Part shown: piece after piece, positions 26,599 through 34,229 of the stretch
How positions within the stretch are numbered: the stretch's first letter is position 1
Layout: every line of letters begins with the position of its first letter
NCBI GenBank assembly: GCA_964476565.1
Contig: CAYZBG010000001.1
Coordinates: 1-64,000 of the forward strand
DNA from: CAMAXB01 sp964476565
GTDB taxonomy: Bacteria; Verrucomicrobiota; Verrucomicrobiia; Opitutales; Opitutaceae
Reading direction: 5' to 3'
Length of the DNA stretch: 64,000 nucleotides
The notes under the pieces: generated by a model
Seen by the model: the letters and a program-made list of their open reading frames with translations, nothing else
What the model was told of the DNA's origin: nothing
Databases searched by the model: none
Position numbers and translations under genes: made by a program

Positions 26599-27003
26599 TC
26601 AGGCCACGCGGCGATGACGAAGGGTGCCGGGCACGACATCGGTGGCCCGCTTGGGCAACCGAAGCGTGAGCACGCCGTCGTGGATCTCCGCGTCAAGGTG
26701 TTCGTACGCCAAGCCGCGACCTAGCCTCAGGCTGAGGTGGTAGTCGCGCTGGGCGGGTTCGAGGTGCAAAGCCTGCCAGTTCACCCGCACGAGGTGGGTC
26801 TTGCGGGCGGTGACCGTGAGGTCGGGCCCCTGCGTGGTGATCTCCACGCCGGCGGCGTCGACCCCCGGCACGTACAGCGTGAGGGTGAGAGCGTCGGTCG
26901 ATTCCGCGCAGTCGAAGTGCGGCTTGCGGAAGAGAGCGGGGGGCTCGGCTTCCGTGCGGCGCGCACGACGGGCGGACTTCAGCGGGCGGATGATGGTGTG
27001 CAT
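26599..27003 (-). CDS. Hsp20/alpha-crystallin family small heat-shock protein
   Basis: The 134-residue protein is a holdase-type small heat-shock protein. An Arg-rich N-terminal arm (about residues 1-25) precedes the alpha-crystallin domain. The domain runs from DALTLTLYVPGVDAAGVEI to the diagnostic DGVLTLRLPKRA near the C-terminus. The usual C-terminal I-x-I oligomerisation motif is not evident, because the tail ends soon after the domain. It is a single gene. Its upstream region holds two inverted repeats that may control heat induction. Confidence 0.85.
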   Translation of the reverse strand: MHTIIRPLKSARRARRTEAEPPALFRKPHFDCAESTDALTLTLYVPGVDAAGVEITTQGPDLTVTARKTHLVRVNWQALHLEPAQRDYHLSLRLGRGLAYEHLDAEIHDGVLTLRLPKRATDVVPGTLRHRRVA

Positions 27004-27018
27004 GACAGAGGGATACGT

Positions 27019-27032
27019 GAGGTTGGAACCTC
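27019..27032 (-). promoter_or_regulatory. Inverted repeat in the hsp20 leader
   Basis: GAGGTTGGAACCTC is a 6-2-6 inverted repeat just 15 bp upstream of the hsp20 ATG. In the mRNA it would form a small hairpin close to the start codon, which could act as a thermosensor or an operator. Either reading is a guess. Confidence 0.4.
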
Positions 27033-27063
27033 GGGGCCTTGGGCCTCCGGGCTTCGTCAGGTG

Positions 27064-27100
27064 GGCTAAACGAGGTTCCGTTGAACGGAAGGTTTAGGCC
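27064..27100. promoter_or_regulatory. Large composite inverted repeat upstream of hsp20
   Basis: The core TTCCGTTGAACGGAA (27076-27090) is a perfect 7-1-7 palindrome. Outside it, CTAAAC (27066-27071) pairs with GTTTAG (27092-27097), giving a long imperfect dyad. It lies 61-97 bp upstream of the hsp20 start and does not match the CIRCE element. It is most likely a repressor operator for hsp20, but it could serve the divergent transporter. Confidence 0.5.
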
Positions 27101-27336
27101 TGGAAGCCCGCGTCGGCTTGGACAGTATTCCAACGTTTGGCGACGACCGGACGCATCGAGACGCAGCAGGAGGCGTCGGCCTTCGTAAACGAAGTACCGG
27201 CGGAGCCGCGTTGATGGTTTTGAGTCCGGGTCATTGGAACAGATTACGGATATGCCAATGCAGACCGCGTGCCAAGTGCATTCTCGATTTTCACGATGGC
27301 ATTGATCCGCAGCGATCCACCCGGCAGGGTCCGGGC

Positions 27337-28278
27337 ATGGGCAAATTCCTCTCCGCCATCACCAACGCGTTTCCCCTTTGGGTGGTGGCAGGAGGTGCGC
27401 TGGCCCTGCACGAGCCGCGCTGGTTCACCTGGTTCAGCGGACCGTGGATCGTTTGGGGTCTTGCGGTGATCATGCTGGGCATGGGCGTGACCCTGACGAT
27501 GGACGATTTTCGCCGCGTGGCCGTCATGCCCAAACCGGTCGCCCTCGGCTTTGTTGCGCAGTACAGCATCATGCCGCTGTTGGGGTGGGGCATCGGCCAC
27601 CTTTTGGGGCTCGATACGGCGTTTGCGGTGGGACTGATCCTGGTGGCGTGCTGCCCCGGGGGCACGGCCTCCAATGTCGTCACCTTCATCGCCCGCGCGG
27701 ACGTGGCGCTTTCGGTCGTGATGACGGCAGTGTCGACGCTTGCCGCGGTGGTGATGACGCCGTTGCTGACGACCTGGCTGGCGGGTTCCCGGGTCGAAGT
27801 CGATGCGTGGGGACTCTTCACCAGCACCTTGCAGGTGGTCATTCTGCCGGTGGCGTTGGGCGTAGCGATCAACCGCTACGTGCCGCGTGCGGTGGCCACG
27901 GTGCTGCCGGTTGCCCCGCTGGTCTCCGTCCTGACCATCGCCTTGATCTGCGCGAGCATCATCGGGCAAAACGCCGCGGCGATCCGGGAAGGGGCCTGGC
28001 GCCTCATGTCAGCGGTGTTTCTGTTGCACGCCGGCGGCTTCGCGCTCGGTTACCTCGTGAGCCGGGTGCTCGGCCAGCCGATGCGCACAGCGCGCACCGT
28101 GTCGATCGAGGTCGGCATGCAGAACTCGGGCCTGGGCGTGGTTCTCGCCCGAAAGCATTTTGCCGATCCGCTGACCGCGGTACCTTCCGCGATCTCCAGT
28201 GTCTTCCATTCCGTCATAGGCAGTTTTCTCGCGGCGTGGTGGCGCTGGCGGGATCGCAATCCGCCGCGCACCTCCTGA
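27337..28278 (+). CDS. Bile acid:sodium symporter (BASS) family transporter
   Basis: The 313-residue integral membrane protein has about nine to ten hydrophobic segments and the BASS signatures. These are MLGMGVTLTMDDF after the first helices, CCPGGTASNVVTFIARADVALSVVMT in the crossing-helix region, and VGMQNSGLGVVLARKHF near the C-terminus. Members carry bile acids, pantoate, pyruvate or other organic acids with sodium, and the substrate here is unknown. I placed the start at the ATG at 27337, just before the first hydrophobic segment. A MazG-like gene follows after 7 bp and is probably co-transcribed. Confidence 0.88.
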   Translation: MGKFLSAITNAFPLWVVAGGALALHEPRWFTWFSGPWIVWGLAVIMLGMGVTLTMDDFRRVAVMPKPVALGFVAQYSIMPLLGWGIGHLLGLDTAFAVGLILVACCPGGTASNVVTFIARADVALSVVMTAVSTLAAVVMTPLLTTWLAGSRVEVDAWGLFTSTLQVVILPVALGVAINRYVPRAVATVLPVAPLVSVLTIALICASIIGQNAAAIREGAWRLMSAVFLLHAGGFALGYLVSRVLGQPMRTARTVSIEVGMQNSGLGVVLARKHFADPLTAVPSAISSVFHSVIGSFLAAWWRWRDRNPPRTS

Positions 28279-28285
28279 TTTTCCC

Positions 28286-28654
28286 ATGCTCAACGACGCC
28301 GACACGACCCTGGCCGAACTGAAGACGCGCATCCTCGCCTTTGCCCGGGAGCGGGACTGGGAGCAGTTCCACGCGCCGAAGAACCTGAGTATGGCCCTCG
28401 CCGCGGAGGCCGGTGAACTGATGGAGCACTACCTCTGGGCAACGCCGGAGGCCTCCCACGCCATCTCCTCCGATCCGGCGAAGCGCCGCCGCATCGAGGA
28501 GGAACTGGCCGACGTCGTGATCTACGCGCTCGAATTTGCCAACATCACCGGCATCGACGTCGCCGCGGCGATCGAAGCCAAGATGGCCGCCAATGCCGCC
28601 AAGTATCCCGTGGAAAAGGCGAAAGGGCGCTCCGACAAATACACGGAACTCTGA
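28286..28654 (+). CDS. MazG-like nucleotide pyrophosphohydrolase
   Basis: This 122-residue all-helical enzyme has the MazG/dCTPase metal-binding pattern: SMALAAEAGELMEHYLW (EExxE-like) at about residues 35-51, and EEELADVVIYAL (ExxxD) at about 72-83. Such proteins hydrolyse nucleoside triphosphates to monophosphates and pyrophosphate, often as house-cleaning of modified dNTPs. It starts 7 bp after the transporter gene, although no functional link is obvious. Confidence 0.88.
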   Translation: MLNDADTTLAELKTRILAFARERDWEQFHAPKNLSMALAAEAGELMEHYLWATPEASHAISSDPAKRRRIEEELADVVIYALEFANITGIDVAAAIEAKMAANAAKYPVEKAKGRSDKYTEL

Positions 28655-28686
28655 GCCCTGCGCCGTGGCCGGCGGGACACGCGGAC

Positions 28687-29031
28687 CTAGAGCGTGTCAC
28701 CCTTCCAGCCCCACATGCTGTGGTTCACGTCGATGAACTTCACGTAGACGCGGTCCTTGGCGATGCCGAGGTGATCTTCGATCATGGTACAGAGCACCGC
28801 GCTGAGTTTCTTGGTTTTTCTCGCCGGCAGGCCGATGGCCTTGAGTTCGAGAAAGGCGACGGGCTCGTCGGAGCCGGCAAAGAGCATCGCGGTGTCCGGC
28901 TGGAGGGCGACCATCACGAATTCCTCCGGCTTGTCGAGTTCGTGCGCGACGAGGGCGGAGGCTTCCTTAAGCACGGTCCGGCGGGCTTTGCGCGTGACCG
29001 GGAGGTTCGTCTGGATCTTCAGATACGGCAT
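28687..29031 (-). CDS. MIF/phenylpyruvate-tautomerase-like protein
   Basis: The 114-residue protein matches macrophage migration inhibitory factor homologues in length and sequence. It begins MPYLKIQTNLPV, so the catalytic Pro1 would be exposed when Met is removed. It continues with EFVMVALQPDTAMLFAGSDEP, and ends with the RVYVKFIDVNHSMWGWKG segment typical of the family. MIF proteins form trimers with keto-enol tautomerase activity. Bacterial roles are unclear. It is a single-gene unit, convergent with the MazG-like gene (32 bp). Confidence 0.88.
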   Translation of the reverse strand: MPYLKIQTNLPVTRKARRTVLKEASALVAHELDKPEEFVMVALQPDTAMLFAGSDEPVAFLELKAIGLPARKTKKLSAVLCTMIEDHLGIAKDRVYVKFIDVNHSMWGWKGDTL

Positions 29032-29162
29032 GGCGGGGAGGGGTTGAGGTTGAGACGCGTCCGCGACTGACGCGATCAGCCTGCAAGTTTCAGCCGGCGT
29101 TGTCCAACGCTTGCTGAGGCTCGCGCGTCAGGGGGCACGTCGCCTCGCCCGGTGCCGTTTCC

Positions 29163-29693
29163 TTACGCGCCCTTGGGGCGAAACGCCGCCATCACCTCGG
29201 TGCGCGTTTCCAAGCGCGGCCCGCCAATCAGGTCGATGCAGTAGGGGATGGCGGGAAACACGGCCTCGAGATTCTCGCGAATCGCCTTCGGCCGGCCGGG
29301 CAGGTTCACGATCAAGGTCGAGCCGCGAATGCCGGCCGTCTGGCGAGAAAGGATCGCGGTCGGCACAAACTGGAGCGACACGGCCCTCATGCGTTCGCCG
29401 AAGCCTGGCATCATCTTGTGACAGACTGCGGCGGTAGCTTCGGGGGTGACGTCGCGCGGAGCAGGGCCGGTGCCGCCCGTGGTCACGACGAGGGCGCACC
29501 CGACTTCATCCGCAAGGCGGATGAGCTCGCGCTCGATCACGGCCTGCTCGTCCGGCACAACCTTGTAATCCAGTTCGAAGGGCGTGACCAGCCACTCGCG
29601 CAGTAGGGCTGCGCACGCCTGTCCCGGCGTGTCCGCGTAGATGCCCGCGCTGGCCCGGTCCGAGATGTTGAGCACACCGATTTTTGCCGTCAT
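29163..29693 (-). CDS. mogA: Molybdopterin adenylyltransferase
   Basis: MogA activates molybdopterin with AMP before metal insertion. The 176-residue protein has IGVLNISDRASAGIYADTPG at its N-terminus, the substrate-binding TTGGTGPAPRDVTPEA, and GIRGSTLIVNLPGRPKAI. These are the family motifs (GGTG, DxTPEA, NLPG-P). Its ATG overlaps the stop of gluQ by ATGA, so the two unrelated enzymes are translationally coupled. No other moa/moe gene is nearby. Confidence 0.92.
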   Translation of the reverse strand: MTAKIGVLNISDRASAGIYADTPGQACAALLREWLVTPFELDYKVVPDEQAVIERELIRLADEVGCALVVTTGGTGPAPRDVTPEATAAVCHKMMPGFGERMRAVSLQFVPTAILSRQTAGIRGSTLIVNLPGRPKAIRENLEAVFPAIPYCIDLIGGPRLETRTEVMAAFRPKGA

Positions 29694-30526
29694 GGGACTT
29701 CGGAGGCGAACCTGGCCACGATCTCGGCGGGAGTCACGCCCTGTTCGCGCAACGCGCGCAGACTGAGGGCATCGTGGCGTTTGGCGAGGCGTTCGCCGTG
29801 CTCATCGGTCATGAGGGGCGCGTGATAGAACGCGGGGACCGACCAGCCGAGCGCGCGAAACAGAAGGATCTGCCGGACGGTGGACATCACCAAATCGGCG
29901 CCGCGTACCACCTCGGTGATGGCGAGCTCATGGTCATCCACGACGCTGGCGAGCTGGTAGCTGGGCAGATCGTCACGGCGCCACACGAGAAAGTCGCCGA
30001 AGTCGCGGCCGGCAACGGCGTGCTGATCGCCGAGGCGTTGATCGTGGAATCGCAGCTCTTCCCCGTCGGGCACGCGGAAGCGCCAGTTCACCGCGACGGG
30101 TGAAGTGAGGGGCGGCAGCGGCTGGCCCGGAGGCGGACGAAAGGCCGGGGGATAGACCGGCTCGTCGGCCGCGCCGCCCTCGTGGGGCGCCGCTGCGGCT
30201 TCCAGCACATCTTTGCGCGACCGGGTGCAGGGGAAGATCCATCCGCCGGCATGCAGACGACCCAGCGCTGCACGGTAGCGGTCAAGGCGCTGGCTCTGGT
30301 CGTGACGCGGGCCGCTCCAACGCAGACCCAGCCAGTGCAAGTCCTCCTCCATGGCGGTGACGAACTCCGGTCGGCAACGGGCGCGGTCGAGGTCGTCGTT
30401 GCGCAAGAGCAGTTCGCCGGCGGCGGTCTGGGCCCGCTGGGACGCGATCCAGAAGGTGCGGGCGTGACCGAGATGAAGCAGCCCGGTGGGCGAAGGGGCG
30501 AGGCGGCCCCGGTAGACGGCGGACAT
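29690..30526 (-). CDS. gluQ: Glutamyl-Q tRNA(Asp) synthetase
   Basis: GluQRS attaches glutamate to the queuosine base of tRNA-Asp. The 278-residue protein is the truncated GluRS catalytic core without an anticodon-binding domain. It has YRGRLAPSPTGLLHLGHART with the HLGH version of HIGH, and ERLAKRHDAL at the KMSKS position. The zinc site seen in E. coli GluQRS is only partly visible (one cysteine in FPCTRSRKD). It is the upstream partner of mogA. Confidence 0.88.
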   Translation of the reverse strand: MSAVYRGRLAPSPTGLLHLGHARTFWIASQRAQTAAGELLLRNDDLDRARCRPEFVTAMEEDLHWLGLRWSGPRHDQSQRLDRYRAALGRLHAGGWIFPCTRSRKDVLEAAAAPHEGGAADEPVYPPAFRPPPGQPLPPLTSPVAVNWRFRVPDGEELRFHDQRLGDQHAVAGRDFGDFLVWRRDDLPSYQLASVVDDHELAITEVVRGADLVMSTVRQILLFRALGWSVPAFYHAPLMTDEHGERLAKRHDALSLRALREQGVTPAEIVARFASEVP

Positions 30527-30603
30527 GGCAACCCCGATGCAGGCGCGACCGTGGTTGAATTTTAAGCCCTAAATGATCTCTTTCCGGACACCCTCCGACC
30601 GCC

Positions 30604-31185
30604 ATGACCAAACTGCTCTGCGTTTACTGCTCTTCGAGCGGAAAGCTTGACCCGAAGTACTACGACGCGGGTGAGCGCCTCGGCCGGGCCTTGGTCGAGC
30701 GTGGATGGGGTCTCGTCTACGGCGGGGGCAATGCCGGACTCATGGGCACCGTTGCCCGGGCGGTGAAAGGCGCCGGCGGCCACGTCGTGGGCATCATCCC
30801 CGATTTCATGATCGAGCGCGAACTGGCCTTTCATGCGGCGGACGAGCTCATCACGGTCACGACCATGCGCGAGCGCAAGCGGCTCATGGCCGAGCGGGCG
30901 GATGCGTTCGTCACGCTCCCCGGCGGCATCGGCACCCTGGAGGAGTTCACGGAGATCATGACCGAGCGGTACCTGAACCTGACCCGCAAGCCTGTGGTGT
31001 TGGTCAATCAGGACGGTTTCTACGACGACCTCATCCGGTTCTTCGATCGCATGGTGCACGAACGCTTCAAGTCACCCGGACTCACCGATCTGTTCACCGT
31101 GGCCGACCACGTCGACCGGGTCTGGCCCTTGATCGAGAATCCCCGGCCGTTCACGGCGGACGCGATCTGGCAGGAGCGGCGCTGA
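30604..31185 (+). CDS. LOG-family cytokinin riboside 5'-monophosphate phosphoribohydrolase
   Basis: The 193-residue protein has the LOG (TIGR00730) signatures YGGGNAGLMG near residue 39 and PGGIGTLEEFTEI near residue 107. The family removes ribose 5-phosphate from N6-modified AMP or plain AMP. In bacteria it probably recycles nucleotides rather than making hormones. It is followed after 5 bp by a Nudix gene, so the two form a small nucleotide-metabolism unit. It is divergent from gluQ. Confidence 0.92.
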   Translation: MTKLLCVYCSSSGKLDPKYYDAGERLGRALVERGWGLVYGGGNAGLMGTVARAVKGAGGHVVGIIPDFMIERELAFHAADELITVTTMRERKRLMAERADAFVTLPGGIGTLEEFTEIMTERYLNLTRKPVVLVNQDGFYDDLIRFFDRMVHERFKSPGLTDLFTVADHVDRVWPLIENPRPFTADAIWQERR

Positions 31186-31190
31186 CGCTC

Positions 31191-31739
31191 ATGCATCGCG
31201 CTGGCGTCCTTGCCCTGCTCGACGCGCATGCGCGTCTGTCCCTCGAGCCGCATGAAGCCGCGATGGTACGCCGCACGCGTGCCTTCGTGGAGGCCCATGC
31301 CGATTGCCTGCAACGGACCTGCGTGCCGGGGCACTTGACCGGCTCGGCGTGGGTGGTGGATCCGGCGCGGCAGCGGGTGTTGCTCACCCATCATCGCAAA
31401 CTCGGCAAGTGGCTCCAATTGGGCGGCCATGCCGATGGTGAACCGGATCTGCTGGCGGTGGCGCTGCAGGAAGCCCGCGAGGAGAGTGGCCTTCGGCACG
31501 TGCGAGTGGTTAGCCCGGCGTTGTTCGACATCGACTGCCATCTCATTCCCGCCCGGCTGAACGAGCCGGAGCATGTGCATTACGATCTCCGGTTCCTCTT
31601 CGAGGCCGATCCAGCGGAGCCGCTTCAGGTCAGTGCCGAGTCCAAGGCGCTGGCGTGGGTGGAACTGGCGTCCTTGGCGGAGCTCAATCCGGAGGAGTCC
31701 ATGCTGCGCATGGTCCGCAAGACCGTGGCTCAGCGGTAA
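31191..31739 (+). CDS. Nudix hydrolase
   Basis: The 182-residue protein has a Nudix box in the form GGHADGEPDLLAVALQEA, continuing REESGL. It belongs to the subgroup with GGHxDG before the box. The glutamates that bind metal (EESG) are present, but the first Arg of the REUxEExGU consensus is Gln. Residues 1-50 form an added helical segment. Nudix enzymes split nucleoside diphosphates linked to another group; the substrate is unknown. It is co-transcribed with the LOG gene. Its last 10 bp overlap the end of the convergent batD/E gene. Confidence 0.85.
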   Translation: MHRAGVLALLDAHARLSLEPHEAAMVRRTRAFVEAHADCLQRTCVPGHLTGSAWVVDPARQRVLLTHHRKLGKWLQLGGHADGEPDLLAVALQEAREESGLRHVRVVSPALFDIDCHLIPARLNEPEHVHYDLRFLFEADPAEPLQVSAESKALAWVELASLAELNPEESMLRMVRKTVAQR

Positions 31740-34228
31740 AGCCGGACTACGTCCTCGTTGCGCACCCACCCGGTCTGGCCGTCAGGAAAGGCGAGGCGGA
31801 TCCAGCCGAGAAAACGTCGATCGATCACGGCCATCGAACCGGGGGCAAGTGGACTCGTCTTCTGGGCCGTGTCTGCCTCGGTCGGGATCGAACGCAAGGT
31901 GGTCGCATGCCAGACCACCGCGGCCCGGGCGTCGGTGGCGAGGCCGTAGCGTTGAAGGCTCAGGGCGGCGGCCACGCTTGCGACGATGGCCGTGATGACA
32001 AACAGGCCGGCGGCGAGGGGCAGCAGGCGGCTGCGGTGACCGTAGGCCACGAGCAATCCGCAGGCGCCGGCAGCGCCCAGCAAGGCCATGGCGCCAAGGA
32101 GCACTCGCTCCCATTCCGCCGGGGACAACCATCGGGCGATTTGATGCAACGGACCGGGGCGGGCGAAGGCCACGAGGTCGGCCGGAGCATAGCCGGCGCG
32201 GGTCAGGGCGAGTTCGAAATGCCAGCGTACCGAAGGATGGCCTGGGTTCTGGACGAAGGCGGCCGTGGCGTGGCCGGCCGCCTCGTTCCAGCGGTCCTGC
32301 TGGGCGAGCGCGAGGGCGAGATTGTGGTGGGCGATCCAGTCCGTCGGGCGCCGGGTGAGCGCCTCGCGCCAGATCTGCTCGGCCGCGGCAAACTCACTGC
32401 GTCCATATGCGGCGGCGCCCGCGTCGGCCGCTTCGGCGCGCGGGAGCGCCGCGAACAGCACCACCGCCACAAACGGCAGCAGGTGACGCGGGGAAAACAG
32501 GCTCAGCCAGGAAAAGGCCGGCACCCGATGTTGGTTCAGCGCCGCTTCGGCCCGGGCGATCCAGTCCTCTGGCAGCGCCGCAGCACTCCCGTAGAGACTG
32601 CGCTCGGCCTCGTCCCACAACCGCGTCCATTCGGGCGACGACGCGAAGTGCCGGGCGGTCGGCACGGCGCGGGCGAGCCCCCAAAGCCGCGCGGACTCCT
32701 GTTGCCAGGTCCGAAGGCCGGCGAACCGCGCGTCCGCGTTTGTAGCCGAACGCAGTGCCGCGAGCGTTTGCCCGAGGCGGCGCCGCGCGTCGCGCCGTTG
32801 CTTCCACGGGTCGTGACGGCGGGCATGGCGCCAGGCGAGGCCGAGCCAGACCAACGGCAGCCAGGCGAGGGCTGCGCCCATCGCAATGGCGAGGCCGGTG
32901 CGGGAGAAGGGCGTGGGGGCCTCGGCGATGCCGGCGATCGGGTCCAGCGGAATGGCGGCAGGCGGAGCCGGCGGTCCGGGCAAGGTGGCACCGGGCGTCG
33001 GGATCGCGTCGGGCAGCGTGACCGCAGGAGCAGTCGTTGCGACTGGATCGGAGGCGGGGGCCTCGACCGTCACGCTGACCCGCTCGGTCGTGAGCGTCTT
33101 GTAAGTTCCGCTCTTGGGATCGAAATAGGTCCAGATCACCGGTCCCAGCGTGTAGGTGCCCGGCTTGGTGGGAATCAGCACGACGTCCTCGCTCAACGTG
33201 GCCTCGAACAAGGATCCCTGGGCCTGCGTGCGTTTGGCCTGGGGCTGAACGACGCGAAAATCGCGCGAGGCCTCGCGCGCCGGCATGCCGGCGATGTCGG
33301 GCCAGTTGCCCACGCCGGCCAGTTCGAGGGTCCAGGTGATCGGCTCGCTGGTCACCGCCTTCTGCGGCACGACCTTGGAGACGAGGGTGAACTCGCCGAC
33401 GGCGCCGGCGAAGTTGGCCGGGGCGGGCTGGGGCAGCGGCCGGACCACGATGGAAGGCCGGTTGCTGGTGATGTTGAATTGCTCGGCCTGGAACGACTGG
33501 AAGATGCTGAACCCGCTGGTCGGCACACGCAGGTTCACGAGCTGGGTGACCGCCCCCAGGGTGTAGCTGCCGGGCTCGCGGATGTATCCACGCGCCTTGT
33601 ACAGCACGTTGTTGCGGTTGTCGCCGTTGACCACGCTGTTGAACGGCTCCGGCTGCGCCCATTCTTCATGGACGAGCGGTGCGGGGTCCCAGTTGGGGTT
33701 ACTGCCGATGTTGGCGGGGAAACGGTTGGTCACGCTCAACGTGTAGTTGACCGGGATGACCTCGCCCGCCCAGACCGGTCCGTCGGCGAGGGCGAGGCGG
33801 GAGTTCGCGGCGGCGTCGAGCGGCATCGAGGAACCGACGGTGGCGTCGCCCACCTGGAAGCTGACGCCGGCCACGCGCTGAGGCCCCTTGTCGGTCTGAA
33901 CCGTGAAGGCCGGGATCTCAATCGGCGCCTTGGCCGAGGGCATGGCGGAGTAGGTGAGAAACACCGTGCGGGTGCGGCTCGACTGGCCGTTGACGATGTT
34001 GAACGAGCTTTGCTCGCCCCGGCTGGGCCGGCCGAGGGACAGATTGGGCAGCGCCGGCAAGGTGACCTCGCCGGTCGGCTCGCAGTCGACGAAGATCAGG
34101 CTCAGCTCGGTGGTCTGACCGACGGCGAGCGTGCCGCCGGCCGGCTCCCACCGCACGCTCTGGGCGGCGGCAGGCCCGGCCAAGACCGAACACAGGAGAA
34201 GGAGGAAAGGCAGGAAACGTCGTCGCAT
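31730..34228 (-). CDS. batD: BatD-BatE-like fusion: BatD domain, TPR and SH3
   Basis: The 832-residue protein begins with a signal peptide (MRRRFLPFLLLLCSVLAGPAAA). Residues 23 to about 420 are BatD (oxygen tolerance) with repeated beta-sandwich units, for example SVRWEPAGGTLAVGQTTEL and SIVVRPLPQPAPANF. A membrane helix lies near 450-475, then a cytoplasmic helical part. After a second hydrophobic stretch come TPR motifs (FAAAEQIWREALTRRPTDWIAHHNLALALAQ), two more membrane helices and a C-terminal SH3-like domain (GWIRLAFPDGQTGWVRNEDV). TPR plus SH3 is the plan of BatE. The proteins are thought to form a periplasmic complex with the BatA/BatB VWA proteins. It is last in the operon, one base after batB/C. 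Confidence 0.82.
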   Translation of the reverse strand: MRRRFLPFLLLLCSVLAGPAAAQSVRWEPAGGTLAVGQTTELSLIFVDCEPTGEVTLPALPNLSLGRPSRGEQSSFNIVNGQSSRTRTVFLTYSAMPSAKAPIEIPAFTVQTDKGPQRVAGVSFQVGDATVGSSMPLDAAANSRLALADGPVWAGEVIPVNYTLSVTNRFPANIGSNPNWDPAPLVHEEWAQPEPFNSVVNGDNRNNVLYKARGYIREPGSYTLGAVTQLVNLRVPTSGFSIFQSFQAEQFNITSNRPSIVVRPLPQPAPANFAGAVGEFTLVSKVVPQKAVTSEPITWTLELAGVGNWPDIAGMPAREASRDFRVVQPQAKRTQAQGSLFEATLSEDVVLIPTKPGTYTLGPVIWTYFDPKSGTYKTLTTERVSVTVEAPASDPVATTAPAVTLPDAIPTPGATLPGPPAPPAAIPLDPIAGIAEAPTPFSRTGLAIAMGAALAWLPLVWLGLAWRHARRHDPWKQRRDARRRLGQTLAALRSATNADARFAGLRTWQQESARLWGLARAVPTARHFASSPEWTRLWDEAERSLYGSAAALPEDWIARAEAALNQHRVPAFSWLSLFSPRHLLPFVAVVLFAALPRAEAADAGAAAYGRSEFAAAEQIWREALTRRPTDWIAHHNLALALAQQDRWNEAAGHATAAFVQNPGHPSVRWHFELALTRAGYAPADLVAFARPGPLHQIARWLSPAEWERVLLGAMALLGAAGACGLLVAYGHRSRLLPLAAGLFVITAIVASVAAALSLQRYGLATDARAAVVWHATTLRSIPTEADTAQKTSPLAPGSMAVIDRRFLGWIRLAFPDGQTGWVRNEDVVRLYR

Positions 34229-34229
34229 G

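Larger units (their letters stand above)
27004..27336. other. 333 bp non-coding spacer between hsp20 and the transporter
   Basis: This divergent spacer holds the hsp20 leader and inverted repeats in its left part (27019-27100). Past 27118 a frame stays open into the transporter gene, but it lacks family similarity there and I treat it as untranslated leader. No terminator or RNA gene is apparent. Confidence 0.5.
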
